Shown here: one piece after another, positions 16,794 to 26,756 of the stretch
Layout of the letters: every line of letters starts with the position of its first letter
Numbering within the stretch: position 1 is the first letter of the stretch
Assembly: GCA_963726995.1 (NCBI GenBank)
Contig: CAVSEP010000005.1
Coordinates: forward strand, 62,001 to 126,000
Direction: 5' to 3'
Length of the DNA: 64,000 bases
Source of the DNA: DAIDKA01 sp963726995
Lineage (GTDB): Bacteria > Pseudomonadota > Gammaproteobacteria > Steroidobacterales > Steroidobacteraceae
Program-made: the position numbers and the translations under genes
The notes under the pieces: model-generated
Database searches by the model: none
Told to the model about the DNA's origin: nothing
Seen by the model: only the letters and a program-made list of their open reading frames with translations

Positions 16794-18620
16794 ATGGACA
16801 TGCCCGCGAAACCCAAGCAGTTCCCGCTGCCCAGTTCCCTGAAAGTCGTGCCCGGCACCGAGAGTGCCCAGGCCGCCTATCCGTACTACACCCAGTTCGA
16901 ACCGGCGGACGACCAGCGCTTCTGGTTCTACAATTCCATGCACTTTCCCGAGCCCATGTCGGCATTCGACATGGTGACGGCCGAGGCGGCGTACTGCGCC
17001 CTGGGCGCTGCGAACACCCGGGTGCACTGCCTGCCGACCACGCTCGGCATCGACCACCGGATCATCAACGGACGGGTGTATATCGGCGGCAACGCCGTCA
17101 CCGATCCGGCCGAGATCGCGCGCCGGCTCGAGGAATTCAAGCAGCGCGCCTTCTACTACTACGCCAACTGGGAACGGCTGTACGCGCAGTGGCGCGAGAA
17201 GATGATGGCGCTGATCACCGCGGCGCAGGCCCTGCCGACGCCGGAGCTGCCGGAGTTCGAGCCGCTCGCCAACGTCCACGCCGGACTGGGCGTGGCCTCC
17301 AATCACCGGCTGCTGGACACCTACCAGAAGACCCTCGAGGGGTACTTCCGGATGTGGCACCACCACTTCGAGTTCCTGCTGCTCGGCTACGGCGCCTATC
17401 TGACCTTCTTTGATTTCTGCAAGAAGGCCTTTCCGGAAATCACCGACCAGACCATCGCCCGCATGGTGGCCGGCATCGAGGCGGAGATCTTCCGCCCCGA
17501 TGATGAGCTGCGCCGCCTGGCGCGCTGCGCGGTGGAACTGGGTGTGCGAGGCGCACTTCGGCAAGCAGCTCTCGGCGGATGCAGCTCATCGAGACCCTGC
17601 GCACCGACGGCGATGCGGGGCGGGCTTGGCTCGCGGAACTGGAGGTCTCGCGCCATCCCTGGTTCAACATCAACGTGGGCGATGGGTTCTACCACTACCA
17701 CCGCGCCTGGAATGATGACCTGTCGATGCCGTTCGCGAGCCTGCCGGACTACATCCAGCGGGTGCAGGCCGGCGAGACCCTGCAGCGACCGGTGGAGCAA
17801 GCTGCTGGCCGAGCGCAAGCAGCTGATCGAGGACTACCGGGAGCTGCTCACCACCGAGGATGAACGGGCGGCCTACGACCAGATGATCACCCTGGCGCAC
17901 CGGGTGTTCCCGTACGTCGAAGGCCACAAGTTCTACTGCGAGCACTGGTACACGAATCTGTTCTTCAACAAGATCCGCGAATTCGGCGCCTTGCTCGCGC
18001 AGCACGGCTTCTTCAGCGATGCGGAGGATGTCTTCCATCTGACTCACTACGAGCTGGAATCGGCCATCATCGATCTGATGACCGCCTGGTCGAATGGCTC
18101 CCCGCCGCGCGGCCCGGGGCACTGGCCGCAGATCGTTGCGGAGCGGCGCGCCGCCATCGGCCAATGGGCCAAGCACGAGACACCCCCGGCGCTGGGCGTG
18201 GTGCCGGATGTGATCGATGATCCGGCCATCGTGATGCTGTGGGGCATCACCCGCGAGAGCCTGGACGCCTGGCTGTCCACCGGCGATGACGCGGATCCGA
18301 ACGAGCTGAAGGGGTTTGCCGCCTGCCGCGGGGTCGTCGAGGGCACGGCGCGCATCGTCAAGAGCGTGGATGAGATCTCCCGGCTGCAGAAGGGCGACAT
18401 CCTGGTCTGCCAGGTCACCAATCCGACCTGGGCGCCGATCTTCAGCAAGATTTCCGCGGCCGTATCGGACATCGGCGGCTCGATGAGCCATGCCGCGATC
18501 GTCGCGCGCGAATATGGCCTGCCCGCCGTGGTGGGCACCGGCAATGGCACCTCGCGAATCAAGGATGGACAGCGTATCCGCGTCGATGGCGGACGCGGCA
18601 TCGTTACCATCCTGCAGTAG
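16794..18620 (+). CDS. Phenylphosphate synthase alpha-like / PEP-synthase-type phosphotransferase, frame breaks
   Basis: About 607 residues after correction, close to the roughly 610 of the phenylphosphate synthase alpha subunit of anaerobic phenol degraders, which I recall sharing the N-terminal YPYxxQF and FWFYxxxHxPEP patterns seen here. The C-terminus is the PEP-utiliser mobile domain, with the phospho-accepting His in GGSMSHAAIVAREYGLPAVVG (codon at 18489). Three single extra bases near 17548, 17578 and 17799 displace residues about 250-335; reading through them gives VELGVEAHFGKQLSA, MQLIETLRTDGDAG and KLLAERK. No clear ribosome site precedes the ATG. It is the first of six tightly packed genes. 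Confidence 0.8.
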   Translation: MDMPAKPKQFPLPSSLKVVPGTESAQAAYPYYTQFEPADDQRFWFYNSMHFPEPMSAFDMVTAEAAYCALGAANTRVHCLPTTLGIDHRIINGRVYIGGNAVTDPAEIARRLEEFKQRAFYYYANWERLYAQWREKMMALITAAQALPTPELPEFEPLANVHAGLGVASNHRLLDTYQKTLEGYFRMWHHHFEFLLLGYGAYLTFFDFCKKAFPEITDQTIARMVAGIEAEIFRPDDELRRLARCAVELGVRGALRQAALGGCSSSRPCAPTAMRGGLGSRNWRSRAIPGSTSTWAMGSTTTTAPGMMTCRCRSRACRTTSSGCRPARPCSDRWSKLLAERKQLIEDYRELLTTEDERAAYDQMITLAHRVFPYVEGHKFYCEHWYTNLFFNKIREFGALLAQHGFFSDAEDVFHLTHYELESAIIDLMTAWSNGSPPRGPGHWPQIVAERRAAIGQWAKHETPPALGVVPDVIDDPAIVMLWGITRESLDAWLSTGDDADPNELKGFAACRGVVEGTARIVKSVDEISRLQKGDILVCQVTNPTWAPIFSKISAAVSDIGGSMSHAAIVAREYGLPAVVGTGNGTSRIKDGQRIRVDGGRGIVTILQ

Positions 18621-18625
18621 TTTCG

Positions 18626-19696
18626 TTGGCGGTGCGCGTGACGCAGAAGGATTCGGACGTCGTCGGCTGGTTTGCCGAGCTGGGGCTGGCTGACCGGCCG
18701 CAGGTGGGCGGCAAGGGCGGCAGTCTCGGGGAGCTGGAGCGCGCCGGCATCGCCGTGCCGCCGGGGTTTGTCGTCAAGACGGCGGCCTTCGAGCGCTTTC
18801 TGGCCGAGGCGCGAAAGCGCAAGTCGCCGATCCGGGCGCGCGTCGCTGCGCTGGATCCGGACAATCTGACCGAGGCCACCGTGCTCGCGCAACAGCTGCG
18901 CGCGAGAATCGAAGCTGCGCCCCTGCCGGATGCCGTGGCCATCGCCATTGAGCGTGCCTACGACAAGCTCAATGCAAGTCGCCATGCGGCGGTCGCGGTG
19001 CGCTCCTCGGCGACCACCGAAGACGCTGCGGATGCCAGTTTTGCGGGCCTGCAGGACACCTATCTGTGGGTGCAAAGTCTCGAGCAATGCCTGGACAAGG
19101 TGCGCAGCTGCTGGGGCAGCCTGTATTCGGTCGAGTCCATGATCTATCGGCGCCGCCATGGATTCGCGGAAAGCGATGTGGCCATGGCGGTGGTCGTGCA
19201 GACCATGGTGGATGCCCGAACCGCGGGCGTGATGTTCACGCGCAGTCCGCTGACCGGCGATCGCTCGGTGATGGCCATCGAGGGCTCCTGGGGCCTGGGT
19301 TCCGCGGTGGTGGGCGGGGAGGTGACGCCGGATCGCTGGGTGATCGGCAAGATCACCGGCGAGATCTCGGTGCGCGACATCTCCGACAAGGAAATCTGTC
19401 ACCTGCCGGTCAGCGAGGGCGGCATCCAGACGGTCGCGGTGCCCGAGGCGCAGCGCCGCCTGGCCTGCATGAGCGATGAGGAACTGCAGGCGCTGCGCCT
19501 CATCGGGCGCAAGGTGGAGCGGCACTACGGCCGGCCGCAGGACATCGAATGGGCGGTGGATCGGCACTCAGGCGCCATCATGCTGCTGCAGAGCCGCCCG
19601 GAGACGGTCTGGTCGACCCGGGAAGCGGCTCCCGTGGGACGCGCGGTCGCCGACCCGTCCTTGCATGTGCTGACGATCTTTGGGGGCAATCGATGA
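18626..19696 (+). CDS. Phenylphosphate synthase beta-like / PEP synthase ATP-binding subunit
   Basis: 356 residues, equal to the N-terminal PPDK/PEP-synthase ATP-grasp domain alone and similar in size to phenylphosphate synthase beta. Features include GGKGGSLGELERAGIAVPPGFVV, the ATP-binding AVRSSATTEDAADASFAGLQDTYL, MFTRSPLTGDRSVMAIEGSWGLG and IEWAVDRHSGAIMLLQSRPE. It would transfer phosphate from ATP to the His of the preceding subunit. The start is uncertain: TTG 18626, GTG 18632 or GTG 18638, none with a good ribosome site. It lies 5 bases after the alpha-like gene and overlaps the biotin carrier gene by 4 bases. Confidence 0.85.
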   Translation: MAVRVTQKDSDVVGWFAELGLADRPQVGGKGGSLGELERAGIAVPPGFVVKTAAFERFLAEARKRKSPIRARVAALDPDNLTEATVLAQQLRARIEAAPLPDAVAIAIERAYDKLNASRHAAVAVRSSATTEDAADASFAGLQDTYLWVQSLEQCLDKVRSCWGSLYSVESMIYRRRHGFAESDVAMAVVVQTMVDARTAGVMFTRSPLTGDRSVMAIEGSWGLGSAVVGGEVTPDRWVIGKITGEISVRDISDKEICHLPVSEGGIQTVAVPEAQRRLACMSDEELQALRLIGRKVERHYGRPQDIEWAVDRHSGAIMLLQSRPETVWSTREAAPVGRAVADPSLHVLTIFGGNR

Positions 19697-20158
19697 CTCT
19701 GACCGCCGCGGACGTTGCGGAAATCATGCGGCTGGTGGAGCAGTCCGGCTTCGATGAGCTGAACCTGGAGATCGACGGCACCAAGATCAACCTGCGGCGC
19801 GGGACGCCGGTGGACTGCGGTCAAAGCGACCCAGTTGAGCGAGCCGGCGCCGGTGGCTGTCGCGGCGCGCCCGGCAGCCACGGCCGCGCGGCCGGCGCCC
19901 GCCGCGGATCCTGACCTGCAGGATCTGCCCGCGCCGCTGCTGGGCACCTTCTACCGTGCGCCCAAGCCCGGGGCGCCGCCCTTCGTGGAAGTCGGCGCGC
20001 AGGTCGAAGTGGACACGATCGTCGGCATCATCGAGGTGATGAAGCTGATGAACACGGTGCGCGCCGGCGTTCGCGGCACCGTGGCCGAGGTGCTGGCGGC
20101 CGATGGCGCGCTGGTCGAATTCGGCGAGACGCTGCTGCGCGTTCGCAAGACCGGCTGA
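19693..20158 (+). CDS. accB: Biotin carboxyl carrier protein, one frame break
   Basis: About 154 residues after correction. The N-terminus (TAADVAEIMRLVEQSGFDELNLEIDGTKINLRRG) matches AccB. After an Ala/Pro linker, the biotinyl domain runs LLGTFYRAPKPGAPPFVEVGAQV and IIEVMKLMNTVRAG, with the biotin-accepting Lys in EVMKLM (EAMKM in canonical AccB). One extra base near 19816-19820 shifts the frame between the two halves; correction reads VDAVKATQLSEPAPV. It overlaps the upstream ATP-grasp gene by 4 bases. It probably serves the neighbouring carboxylase and not fatty-acid synthesis. Confidence 0.85.
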
Positions 20159-20169
20159 GCGCCATCGCC

Positions 20170-21519
20170 GTGCGCCGCATTCTGATCGCCAATCGCGGGG
20201 AGATTGCCGTGCGGATCATTCGCACCTGCCGGGCGCTGGGCATTGAGACCGTGCTGGCGGCATCGCAGGCGGATCTCGGGAGCCTCGCCGGCGCGCCTGG
20301 CGGATCGCACCGTGTGCATCGGCCCGGCGCGTCCCGCCGACAGCTATCTGAAGGTGGAGACCATCGTGCACGCCGCGCGCGCGACGCAGTGCGGACGCCA
20401 TCCATCCGGGCTACGGTTTCCTCTCGGAGCGCGCGGCGCTGGCGCAACTGTGCGAAGCCTCGGGGGTGGTGTTCATCGGTCCGACGGCCGCGCAGATCGA
20501 GGCGGTGGGCGACAAGCTGCGCGCCCGGGCCGAGGCCGAGGCGGCGAAGGTGCCGGTGGTGCCGGGCGCTGCAGTGACTTCGGTCGGCGCAGGCCGTGGA
20601 CGCCGCGCAGCGCATCGGGGCGCCGCTGCTGGTCAAGGCGGTGGGCGGCGGTGGCGGACGCGGCATGAAGCGGGTCGACGAGCTTGCGCAATTGCCGGCG
20701 ACCCTGGAGCTGGCAGCCGCCGAGGCGGGCGCCGCATTCGGCGATGCGCGGGTGTACCTGGAACGCTACGTGGCCAGCGGCCGGCATGTCGAGGTGCAGG
20801 TACTTGGCGATGGCGCGGGCCGGGTGATTCACCTGGGCGAACGCGACTGCTCGACGCAGCGGCGCTATCAGAAACTCATCGAGGAGACTCCGGCGCCGGG
20901 ACTGTCGGCGTCGCTGCGCGAGGCGCTGCATGCCGCCGCCGTCCGTTTCGCTGCAGCGCCTGGCATACCGCGGCGCCGGTACGGTGGAATTCCTGGTCGA
21001 TAAGGAACGGGACACCTTCTACTTTCTGGAAATGAACGCCCGCATCCAGGTGGAACATCCGGTCACCGAGGCGGTCACCGGCGTGGATCTGATCGCCGAG
21101 CAGATCGCCATTGCCGACGGTGCGGGCCTGCGCCTTCACCAGGCCGATATTCACGAATCACGGCTGCGCCATCGAATGCCGGATCAATGCCGAGGACCCG
21201 GAGGCGGATTTTCGCCCCAGCCCTGGGCGTGGTCACGCAAGTCACCTGGCCGCAGGGACCGGGCATCCGCGTGGATACGCACATCGCCGCCGGCTCGCGC
21301 ATCCCGCCGTACTATGATTCGCTCATGGCCAAGATCATCGCCCACGCGCCGGACCGGGCGCTCGCCGTCATGCGGCTGCGCCAGGCGCTGGCCGCCACCC
21401 GGCTGACCGGCGTGCATTCCAATCTCGCCTTCCAGGCTCGGGTGCTGGCGGATCAGGAGTTCCAGTCCGGCGGTTTCGACACCGGCTTTGTCGCCCGATT
21501 CCTGGAGCGGCGCGCATGA
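20170..21519 (+). CDS. accC: Biotin carboxylase, six frame breaks
   Basis: Biotin carboxylase, 447 residues once corrected, the usual AccC length. It starts at GTG 20170 (RRILIANRGEIAVRIIRTC). Recognisable parts are DAIHPGYGFLSERAALAQL, the ATP-grasp glycine loop KAVGGGGGRGMK, HVEVQVLGD, and the active-site stretch FLEMNARIQVEHPVTEAVTG. Single extra bases near 20290, 20393, 20583, 20947, 21156 and 21225 each push the frame by +1. No stop interrupts the corrected reading. It would carboxylate the biotin of the preceding carrier protein using ATP and bicarbonate. It overlaps the next gene by 4 bases. Confidence 0.85.
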
Positions 21520-23001
21520 GTACTCTGCAGCTGGTGGAGACCTCGCTGCGGGACGGCAACCAGTCCCTGTGGGCGGCGCTGGGCGTCGACACGGCCAATA
21601 CCCTGACCATCGCACCGGTGATGGACCGGGTGGGCTTCAAGGCCATCGATTTCACTACCTCCACCCACATGGGCGTGGCGGTGCGCTTCAAGAAGGAGGA
21701 TCCCTGGGAGCGCATCCGGCTGATGGCGGCCGCGACGCCCAATACGCCGCTGCAGTTCATGTCGACGGGGTTTCGCTTCATTTCCTGGGAGACCGCCCAC
21801 CCGCAGTTCATGGCGCTGGTATTCGAGGTCCTGGCGCGCAACGGCATCCGCCGCTTCTGCCTGGCCGATCCGATGAACGATGCGGATTCCAACGTCGCCT
21901 GCGCGCGGCTGGTGAAGGCCGGCGGCGGCGAGTTCGTCATCGCGGCGCTGGTGTTCACCTTGAGTCCGGTGCATGACGACGCCCACTATGCCGCCGCCGC
22001 CCGCACGCTGAGCTGCCTGTGCGGACATCGATGCGATCTACATCAAGGACCCCGGCGGGCTGCTGTCGCCGAAACGTGCCCAGACGCTGATTCCCGCCAT
22101 CAAGGCCGCAATCGGCGCGAAACCCCTGGAACTGCATGCCCATTGCACCATCGGACTGGCGGAACATACCTACATGGATGCGCCGGACTATGGCGTGAGC
22201 GTCCTGCAGTGCGCCTCCGGGGCCGCTGCCGACGGCACCTCGAATCCGCCCTCGCAACGCATCGTGGCCAACCTGCGCGCGCTGGGGCACACGGTGAGCG
22301 TGGATGACGAGGCGCTGCGTGAGGTCGAGCCGCTACTTCACGCGCCTGGCCGAGGCGGAGGGTCTGCCCATCGGCTGCCCGCAAGGATTCGATGCCGCCT
22401 ATCTGCAGCACCAGCTCCCCGGCGGAATGGTCGGTACCATGCGCCGCCAGCTGGCCGAAAGCCGGCTCTCGCATCTGGAGGGCGCGGTCATCGAGGAGAT
22501 CGGTCGGGTGCGCGAGGAGCTGGGCTGGCCCATCGTCATGACCCCGTTCGCGCAGATCGTCATGACCCAGGCCGTCATGAACGTGACCGACGCGGGAGCG
22601 CTACAAGGTGATTCCGGATGAGGCGATCCGCTATGCCATCGGCCGCTTCGGCCGGCCCAATGTGCCCATCGCGGCACACGTCATGGAACGCATCGAATCC
22701 ATGCCGCGCACCCGCGAGTTGCGCGCGGGAGCCCGGCATGGCCTCCATTGCCGAGCTGCGCCGGCGCCTGGGCGCGAATCTGTCCGACGAGGAATTCCTG
22801 CTGCGCGCGACCATGCCGGCCGGCCAGGTCGATGCCATGCTGGCCGCGGGTCCCGCGCCGCGGCACTACAACCCTGAGTTGAAACCCGTCATGAACCTGC
22901 TGCGCCAGTTGGCGAAGCATCCGGAAGTCTCCCAGGTGTCGGTCACCAAGCCCGGATTCAACCTGCAGCTGCGGCGCCACGCGGCAACGAGCGCGACATG
23001 A
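21516..23001 (+). CDS. Biotin-dependent carboxyltransferase, PycB/OadA-like TIM barrel, four frame breaks
   Basis: 493 residues after correction. The HMGL-like TIM barrel opens with ETSLRDGNQSLWA (metal-binding Asp), keeps the Lys of IKDPGGLLSPKRA (carboxylated in pyruvate carboxylase) and the HxH of LELHAHCTIGLAEH, and ends in a PYC/OADA-type domain (RYKVIPDEAIRYAIGRFG). It therefore looks like a functional transfer subunit for an enolisable acceptor, although QSLWA and IKDPGG depart from pyruvate carboxylase usage (QSLLA, IKDMAG), so the substrate may differ. Extra bases lie near 22023, 22331, 22595 and 22728. It overlaps genes on both sides by 4 bases. Confidence 0.8.
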
Positions 23002-23864
23002 ACGCCGTGGTGGCGCCGAAGGCAGCCGCTGCGATGCCGGTCATCAAGGGCTTCATGTTCGACCTGGACGGCACGCTGCTGCTCAGCGATCGGTCGCTGG
23101 GCGGCTATGAGGTGCTGCCGGGCGCCGTCGAGGTGCTGTCGGCGCTGGCCGCGCAGTCCATTCCCTACGTGGTGCTCACCAATGGCAGCGCCTATCCGCC
23201 CCCCGAGCAGGCGCAGCGCCTGCGCAAGCTTGGGCTGCCGGTGGCGGATGAGCGCATGTTCACGCCCTCCAGCGTCGCCGCCGATGTGATGTCGCGGCAG
23301 GGGGTGCGCCGTGCGCTGGTGCTGGGCGGCCGCGGCGTGGGCTATGAGCTGACCCGGGTGGGGATCGAGGCGGTATTTACTGGTGAGCCGCGCGCGAGCG
23401 AAGTGGACGCGGTGTATGTGGGATGGCACCCGGAATGCCACATGAGGGACATCGAGGCGGCCTGTCAGGCCATCTGGGCGGGAGCCAAGCTCTATGTGGC
23501 CTCCGACGTGCCCTTCTTCGCGACTCGGCAGGGCCGCACCATGGGCTACTCCTATGCCATCGTCGGTGCGATCCGCCGCATGACCAAGGTGCCGATGATA
23601 CTCACCGGCAAGCCCTCATTGTTCGCGATGCGCTTCGTCGCCCGGCAGCTGGGAATACCGGTTCGCGAGGTTGCGGTGGTGGGCGATGACCCTGCGGTGG
23701 AGATCATCATGGCGCGCCGCGGCGGCGCCACCGCGTTCGGCGTCACCACCGGCATCATGAAGCCGGAGGATTGGGAGCGCCAGAGCGGCAAGCGCCGGCC
23801 CCACTACGTGCTCAAGGACCTGCGCGACCTGCTGGGCAACGGTGCCGTTCAGCCGCAGTCCTAA
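22998..23864 (+). CDS. HAD-superfamily (NagD-like, subclass IIA) phosphatase
   Basis: 288 residues, intact. The four HAD motifs are present: FDLDGTLLLSD (nucleophile Asp and acid), VLTNGS, the Lys of LTGKPS, and VVGDDPAVEI. The large insertion between motifs is a C2 cap of the NagD/PLP-phosphatase kind. ATGA overlap with the carboxyltransferase gene ties it to the operon. A HAD phosphatase also occurs as the delta subunit of phenylphosphate carboxylase, so removal of phosphate from an operon intermediate is a plausible role, not a proven one. Confidence 0.85.
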   Translation: MNAVVAPKAAAAMPVIKGFMFDLDGTLLLSDRSLGGYEVLPGAVEVLSALAAQSIPYVVLTNGSAYPPPEQAQRLRKLGLPVADERMFTPSSVAADVMSRQGVRRALVLGGRGVGYELTRVGIEAVFTGEPRASEVDAVYVGWHPECHMRDIEAACQAIWAGAKLYVASDVPFFATRQGRTMGYSYAIVGAIRRMTKVPMILTGKPSLFAMRFVARQLGIPVREVAVVGDDPAVEIIMARRGGATAFGVTTGIMKPEDWERQSGKRRPHYVLKDLRDLLGNGAVQPQS

Positions 23865-23871
23865 AGGCGCA

Positions 23872-24695
23872 TCACCAGGCTTCCGGCACTCCGTCGTAGC
23901 GCAGGAAGTGTCCGGTGTCGGCGATGGTGGCCTTGGCGATGGTGCGGATCATGTTGCTCGACCGTGAATGAGGTCTTGAGCATGCCCTGGTACTTGCCGT
24001 CCAGGTAGGCCTGGTGCTCGGTGAGCGTGGGCCCCGGATTGAACATGATGACCGTCACGCCATCCTTCTGGGTTTCCGCGGCGACCACCTGCATTTCACG
24101 ATTCAGCGCCGCCTTGCTCATGCGATAGAACATGGCGCCGGCGCGCGGATGGGCTTCGCCGGTCAGCGTGCCGTTGCTGGAACTGACAGCGATGAGTTTC
24201 TTCTGATTGCTGGCCAGGAGATTCTTGTAGAAGGCCTCCGAGACGACCAGTGGACCCTTGATGTTGACCGCCATGATGGTGTCCAGCAGCGGGTAGTTGA
24301 ACTTGCCGAGGCTCTCCCCGGAATAGTCGCCCGGACAGCCCTCGTCATCCCCGGCGCACTTGGCCCGGTCGTTGTAGACCCCGGCATTGTTGATCAGCAC
24401 ATCGATGGGCAGGTCCTTGAGTTTCGCGGCCAGCTTCCGCGCCTGATCGACATTGGTGACATCGAGGCTCTCGATGCGCACCTTGGGATACTTGGCCGGC
24501 GAGCTCCGTCAGCGATTTGGGTGGCTCGGCGCGTCGATGCGTGGCGATCACGGTCCAGCCCGAGGCCGCATATTCCCTGGCGAACTCCAGGCCGATGCCG
24601 GAATTGGCGCCGGTGATCATCACCGTGTCGGCTGCGGCAGCAAGCGGCAGGGCGAGTGCCGCGAAACCCAGGATTCGAACCAGTCCGTTTGTCAT
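23872..24695 (-). CDS. SDR oxidoreductase with N-terminal signal peptide, two frame breaks
   Basis: 273 residues after correction. A short signal-like leader (LVRILGFAALALPLAAAA) precedes the Rossmann start DTVMITGANSGIG. NNAG, AVSSSNG and YRMSK complete an SDR active site. It is a clear paralogue of the plus-strand gene at 11081. Extra bases near 24498 (after SLTELA) and 23955 (after FTVE) break the frame. The corrected end reads MIRTIAKATIADTGHFLRYDG and stops at 23872. It converges on the HAD gene, 7 bases away. The substrate is unknown. Confidence 0.8.
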
Positions 24696-24716
24696 GCTAG
24701 AGACTCCGCGGCGTTG

Positions 24717-26079
24717 TCATTTCTTGAGGATCAGCGACAGGTCGACGGCATCGCCCATCGCCCTGTATCCGGCATCGTTCGGATGCAGGTGATCGGTATC
24801 GTTGAAGCGTTTGTCGAAGATCAGCGGATCGGCCTTGTCGGCGACCGCGGGCGCGAAGTCGATGACGCCATCGAAGGCCCCGCCGCGTGAGTATCCACTG
24901 GTTGAGCGCCTCGCGGACCTTCTCGCCGGCCGCTGAGGCGTAGCCTGCGCCCTGGTAGGGAGTCAGCGTGGCACCGATGATGCGAACCCCGTGTTCATGC
25001 GCGCGGGCGATGATCTGCCGGTCCGCCGACTCCAGCGCTTCGGCGCTGATGGGGTCCACGGACGCGGCATTGCCCAATCCCACGCCGATGTCGTTGATGC
25101 CCTCCAGCAGGATGATGATCTTCAGCCCCGGGACGCTCAACACATCCCGATCCAGGCGCGCGAGCGCGCTGGGTCCCAGACCATAGCGAAGCAGGCGGTT
25201 GCCGCCGATGCCCGCATTGACCACGGCCCAGTGCTGGGTCGCCAGCCGCTCGGCCAGCCGATCGGGCCAGCCGCGAAAGCCATTGGCGGTCGAGGCGGAT
25301 CCTTGGGTGATGGAGTCGCCCAGCGCCACGATGACGCCCGTGGGGGTCGCGACCTGCACCTCGACCAGGGTCACCAGGGGCGGCACGCGCATCAGCCGCG
25401 CCTCCGGCAGCGTGGCGGCGGCGGTGAAGTCCCCAGGCTTGCCGGCAACGTATTGAAACAGCGAGCGCGGCGGCGCGCGTGTCACCACCGAGCCGGGCAG
25501 ATGGGTGGAGATGTACAGTTTCTGCAGCGCCTGCGTCGGCAGGTCGATGGGATCACTCAAGACCGGCGCCCCGGCCGGAAGAATGACGGAGGAGCGCCCG
25601 TCGAACGTCACGACGCGATCGCTGCCGGCCAGGACGGTGCCATCGGCCCCGGCCGCACCCACGTGCACGGCGGCCAATGCCACGGCCTCAGCGCCGTTCT
25701 CGTTGGAGAATCTCAGTCGCAGACGGCTGCCACCCTGCGAAACCCGCACCACCTGGCGGACGGTGACATCGGTCACGCTGGCGGTCATCGTGTCGACGGG
25801 CACGTTGCCCGGGTTGTCGATCGGCGCCGGCGGCCCCACGGCACGAGGAGGTGCCGGCGGCGGTGGGGCAGAGTAGGCGCCCAGCGGCATCGGGGTGATC
25901 GGTGCCGGCGGCGCGGTCACCGGCATGGGTACCCCGGGCGGGGGTGGCAGGGACACATAGCCCCAGGAACCGATCCAAGACTCGACCGCGGCGCGCGGCG
26001 CGGCAGTCGCGCTGGCGGCCCACAGCCCGCAGCCGCAGGCCATTGCGATCAGAAGCTGCCGAAACCTGCGCATGCCCAT
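24717..26079 (-). CDS. Secreted SGNH/GDSL hydrolase, one frame break
   Basis: 453 residues after correction. A signal peptide ending SATAAP is followed by a Pro-rich linker, an N-terminal beta-sandwich-like region and the SGNH domain: IVALGDSITQGSAS (nucleophile Ser), VVNAGIGGNRLLR (Gly), EGINDIGVG (Asn) and a terminal DTDHLHPNDAGYRAMGDAVD (Asp/His). One extra base near 24880 hides the last block; without correction the catalytic His would be lost. It is probably an esterase or acetyl-hydrolase acting outside the cytoplasm. It follows the gene ending at 26083 by three bases. Confidence 0.82.
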
Positions 26080-26082
26080 ATC

Positions 26083-26692
26083 TTAGCGCAGCACCCAGAA
26101 ATCAGGGCCCAGCCGCGCCTCGAGCTTGCCGAGCTGCTCGCGATGAATCTCGCGCACTCGCGCCGGGCGTGATGGCTTCGCGCCGATCCACTTCCTCGAT
26201 CTGCAGACTGGTCTTGTCCTCATACAGATGCTCGCCGGCCAGGCGGGCCTTGGCGTCGTAGGGCCAGATGAAGGCCTGGCGGCTGCTCACGTGGTAGAGC
26301 CGGTCGGCGTGAGGAATGGCATAGCCCAGCTGCTGCAGAATCGCGCCTTCGGCCAGCTGGTGGAAGGTGATCTCATCGCAGATGCCCCAGTCGGCCACGG
26401 CAAGGCGATCATCGGAGTGCCACAGGACGGCCTGGCCGACGCTATTGTAGAACGCCAGTACGCCCGCCTTGCCTTCGATGACCCCGGGATTCGCGCCCCA
26501 GGTCACCCGGTACACCGGATGGTCCACTTCCATATCGGACGCCACGATCTTCTGGTACTCGCCGGCGCCTTCCAGGTGCACATGACGCCAGAAGTTCAGC
26601 ACAATGGCGCGATGCAACGGTTCGGTCGTCCTGGCCAGCAGTTTTTCGGTGGGGTGCATGCACTCATACACCTGTTTTTCGAAACGATTCAT
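26083..26692 (-). CDS. Protein of unknown function, possibly NTF2-like, one frame break
   Basis: About 202 residues from the ATG at 26692 (preceded by GGGGGGATCGAA). The central part (DMEVDHPVYRVTWGANPGVIEGKAGVLAFYNSVGQAVLWHSDDRLAV) resembles an NTF2/SnoaL-type alpha+beta barrel, but I do not recognise a named family. One extra base near 26164 shifts the C-terminus; the corrected ending is ARVREIHREQLGKLEARLGPDFWVLR, with its stop 3 bases before the GDSL gene. It is divergent from the SDR gene at 26757. Confidence 0.6.
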
Positions 26693-26756
26693 TTCGATCC
26701 CCCCATGGCCGTACCATCTGCCAGCATATATAAGTGGGGGAAGCGGCGGAGGAAAC

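Noticed and set aside
16794..23001. Pseudogenised operon
   Set aside because: Frame breaks are all single-base gains, with no stops, deletions or lost catalytic residues after correction, and corrected lengths match the families.
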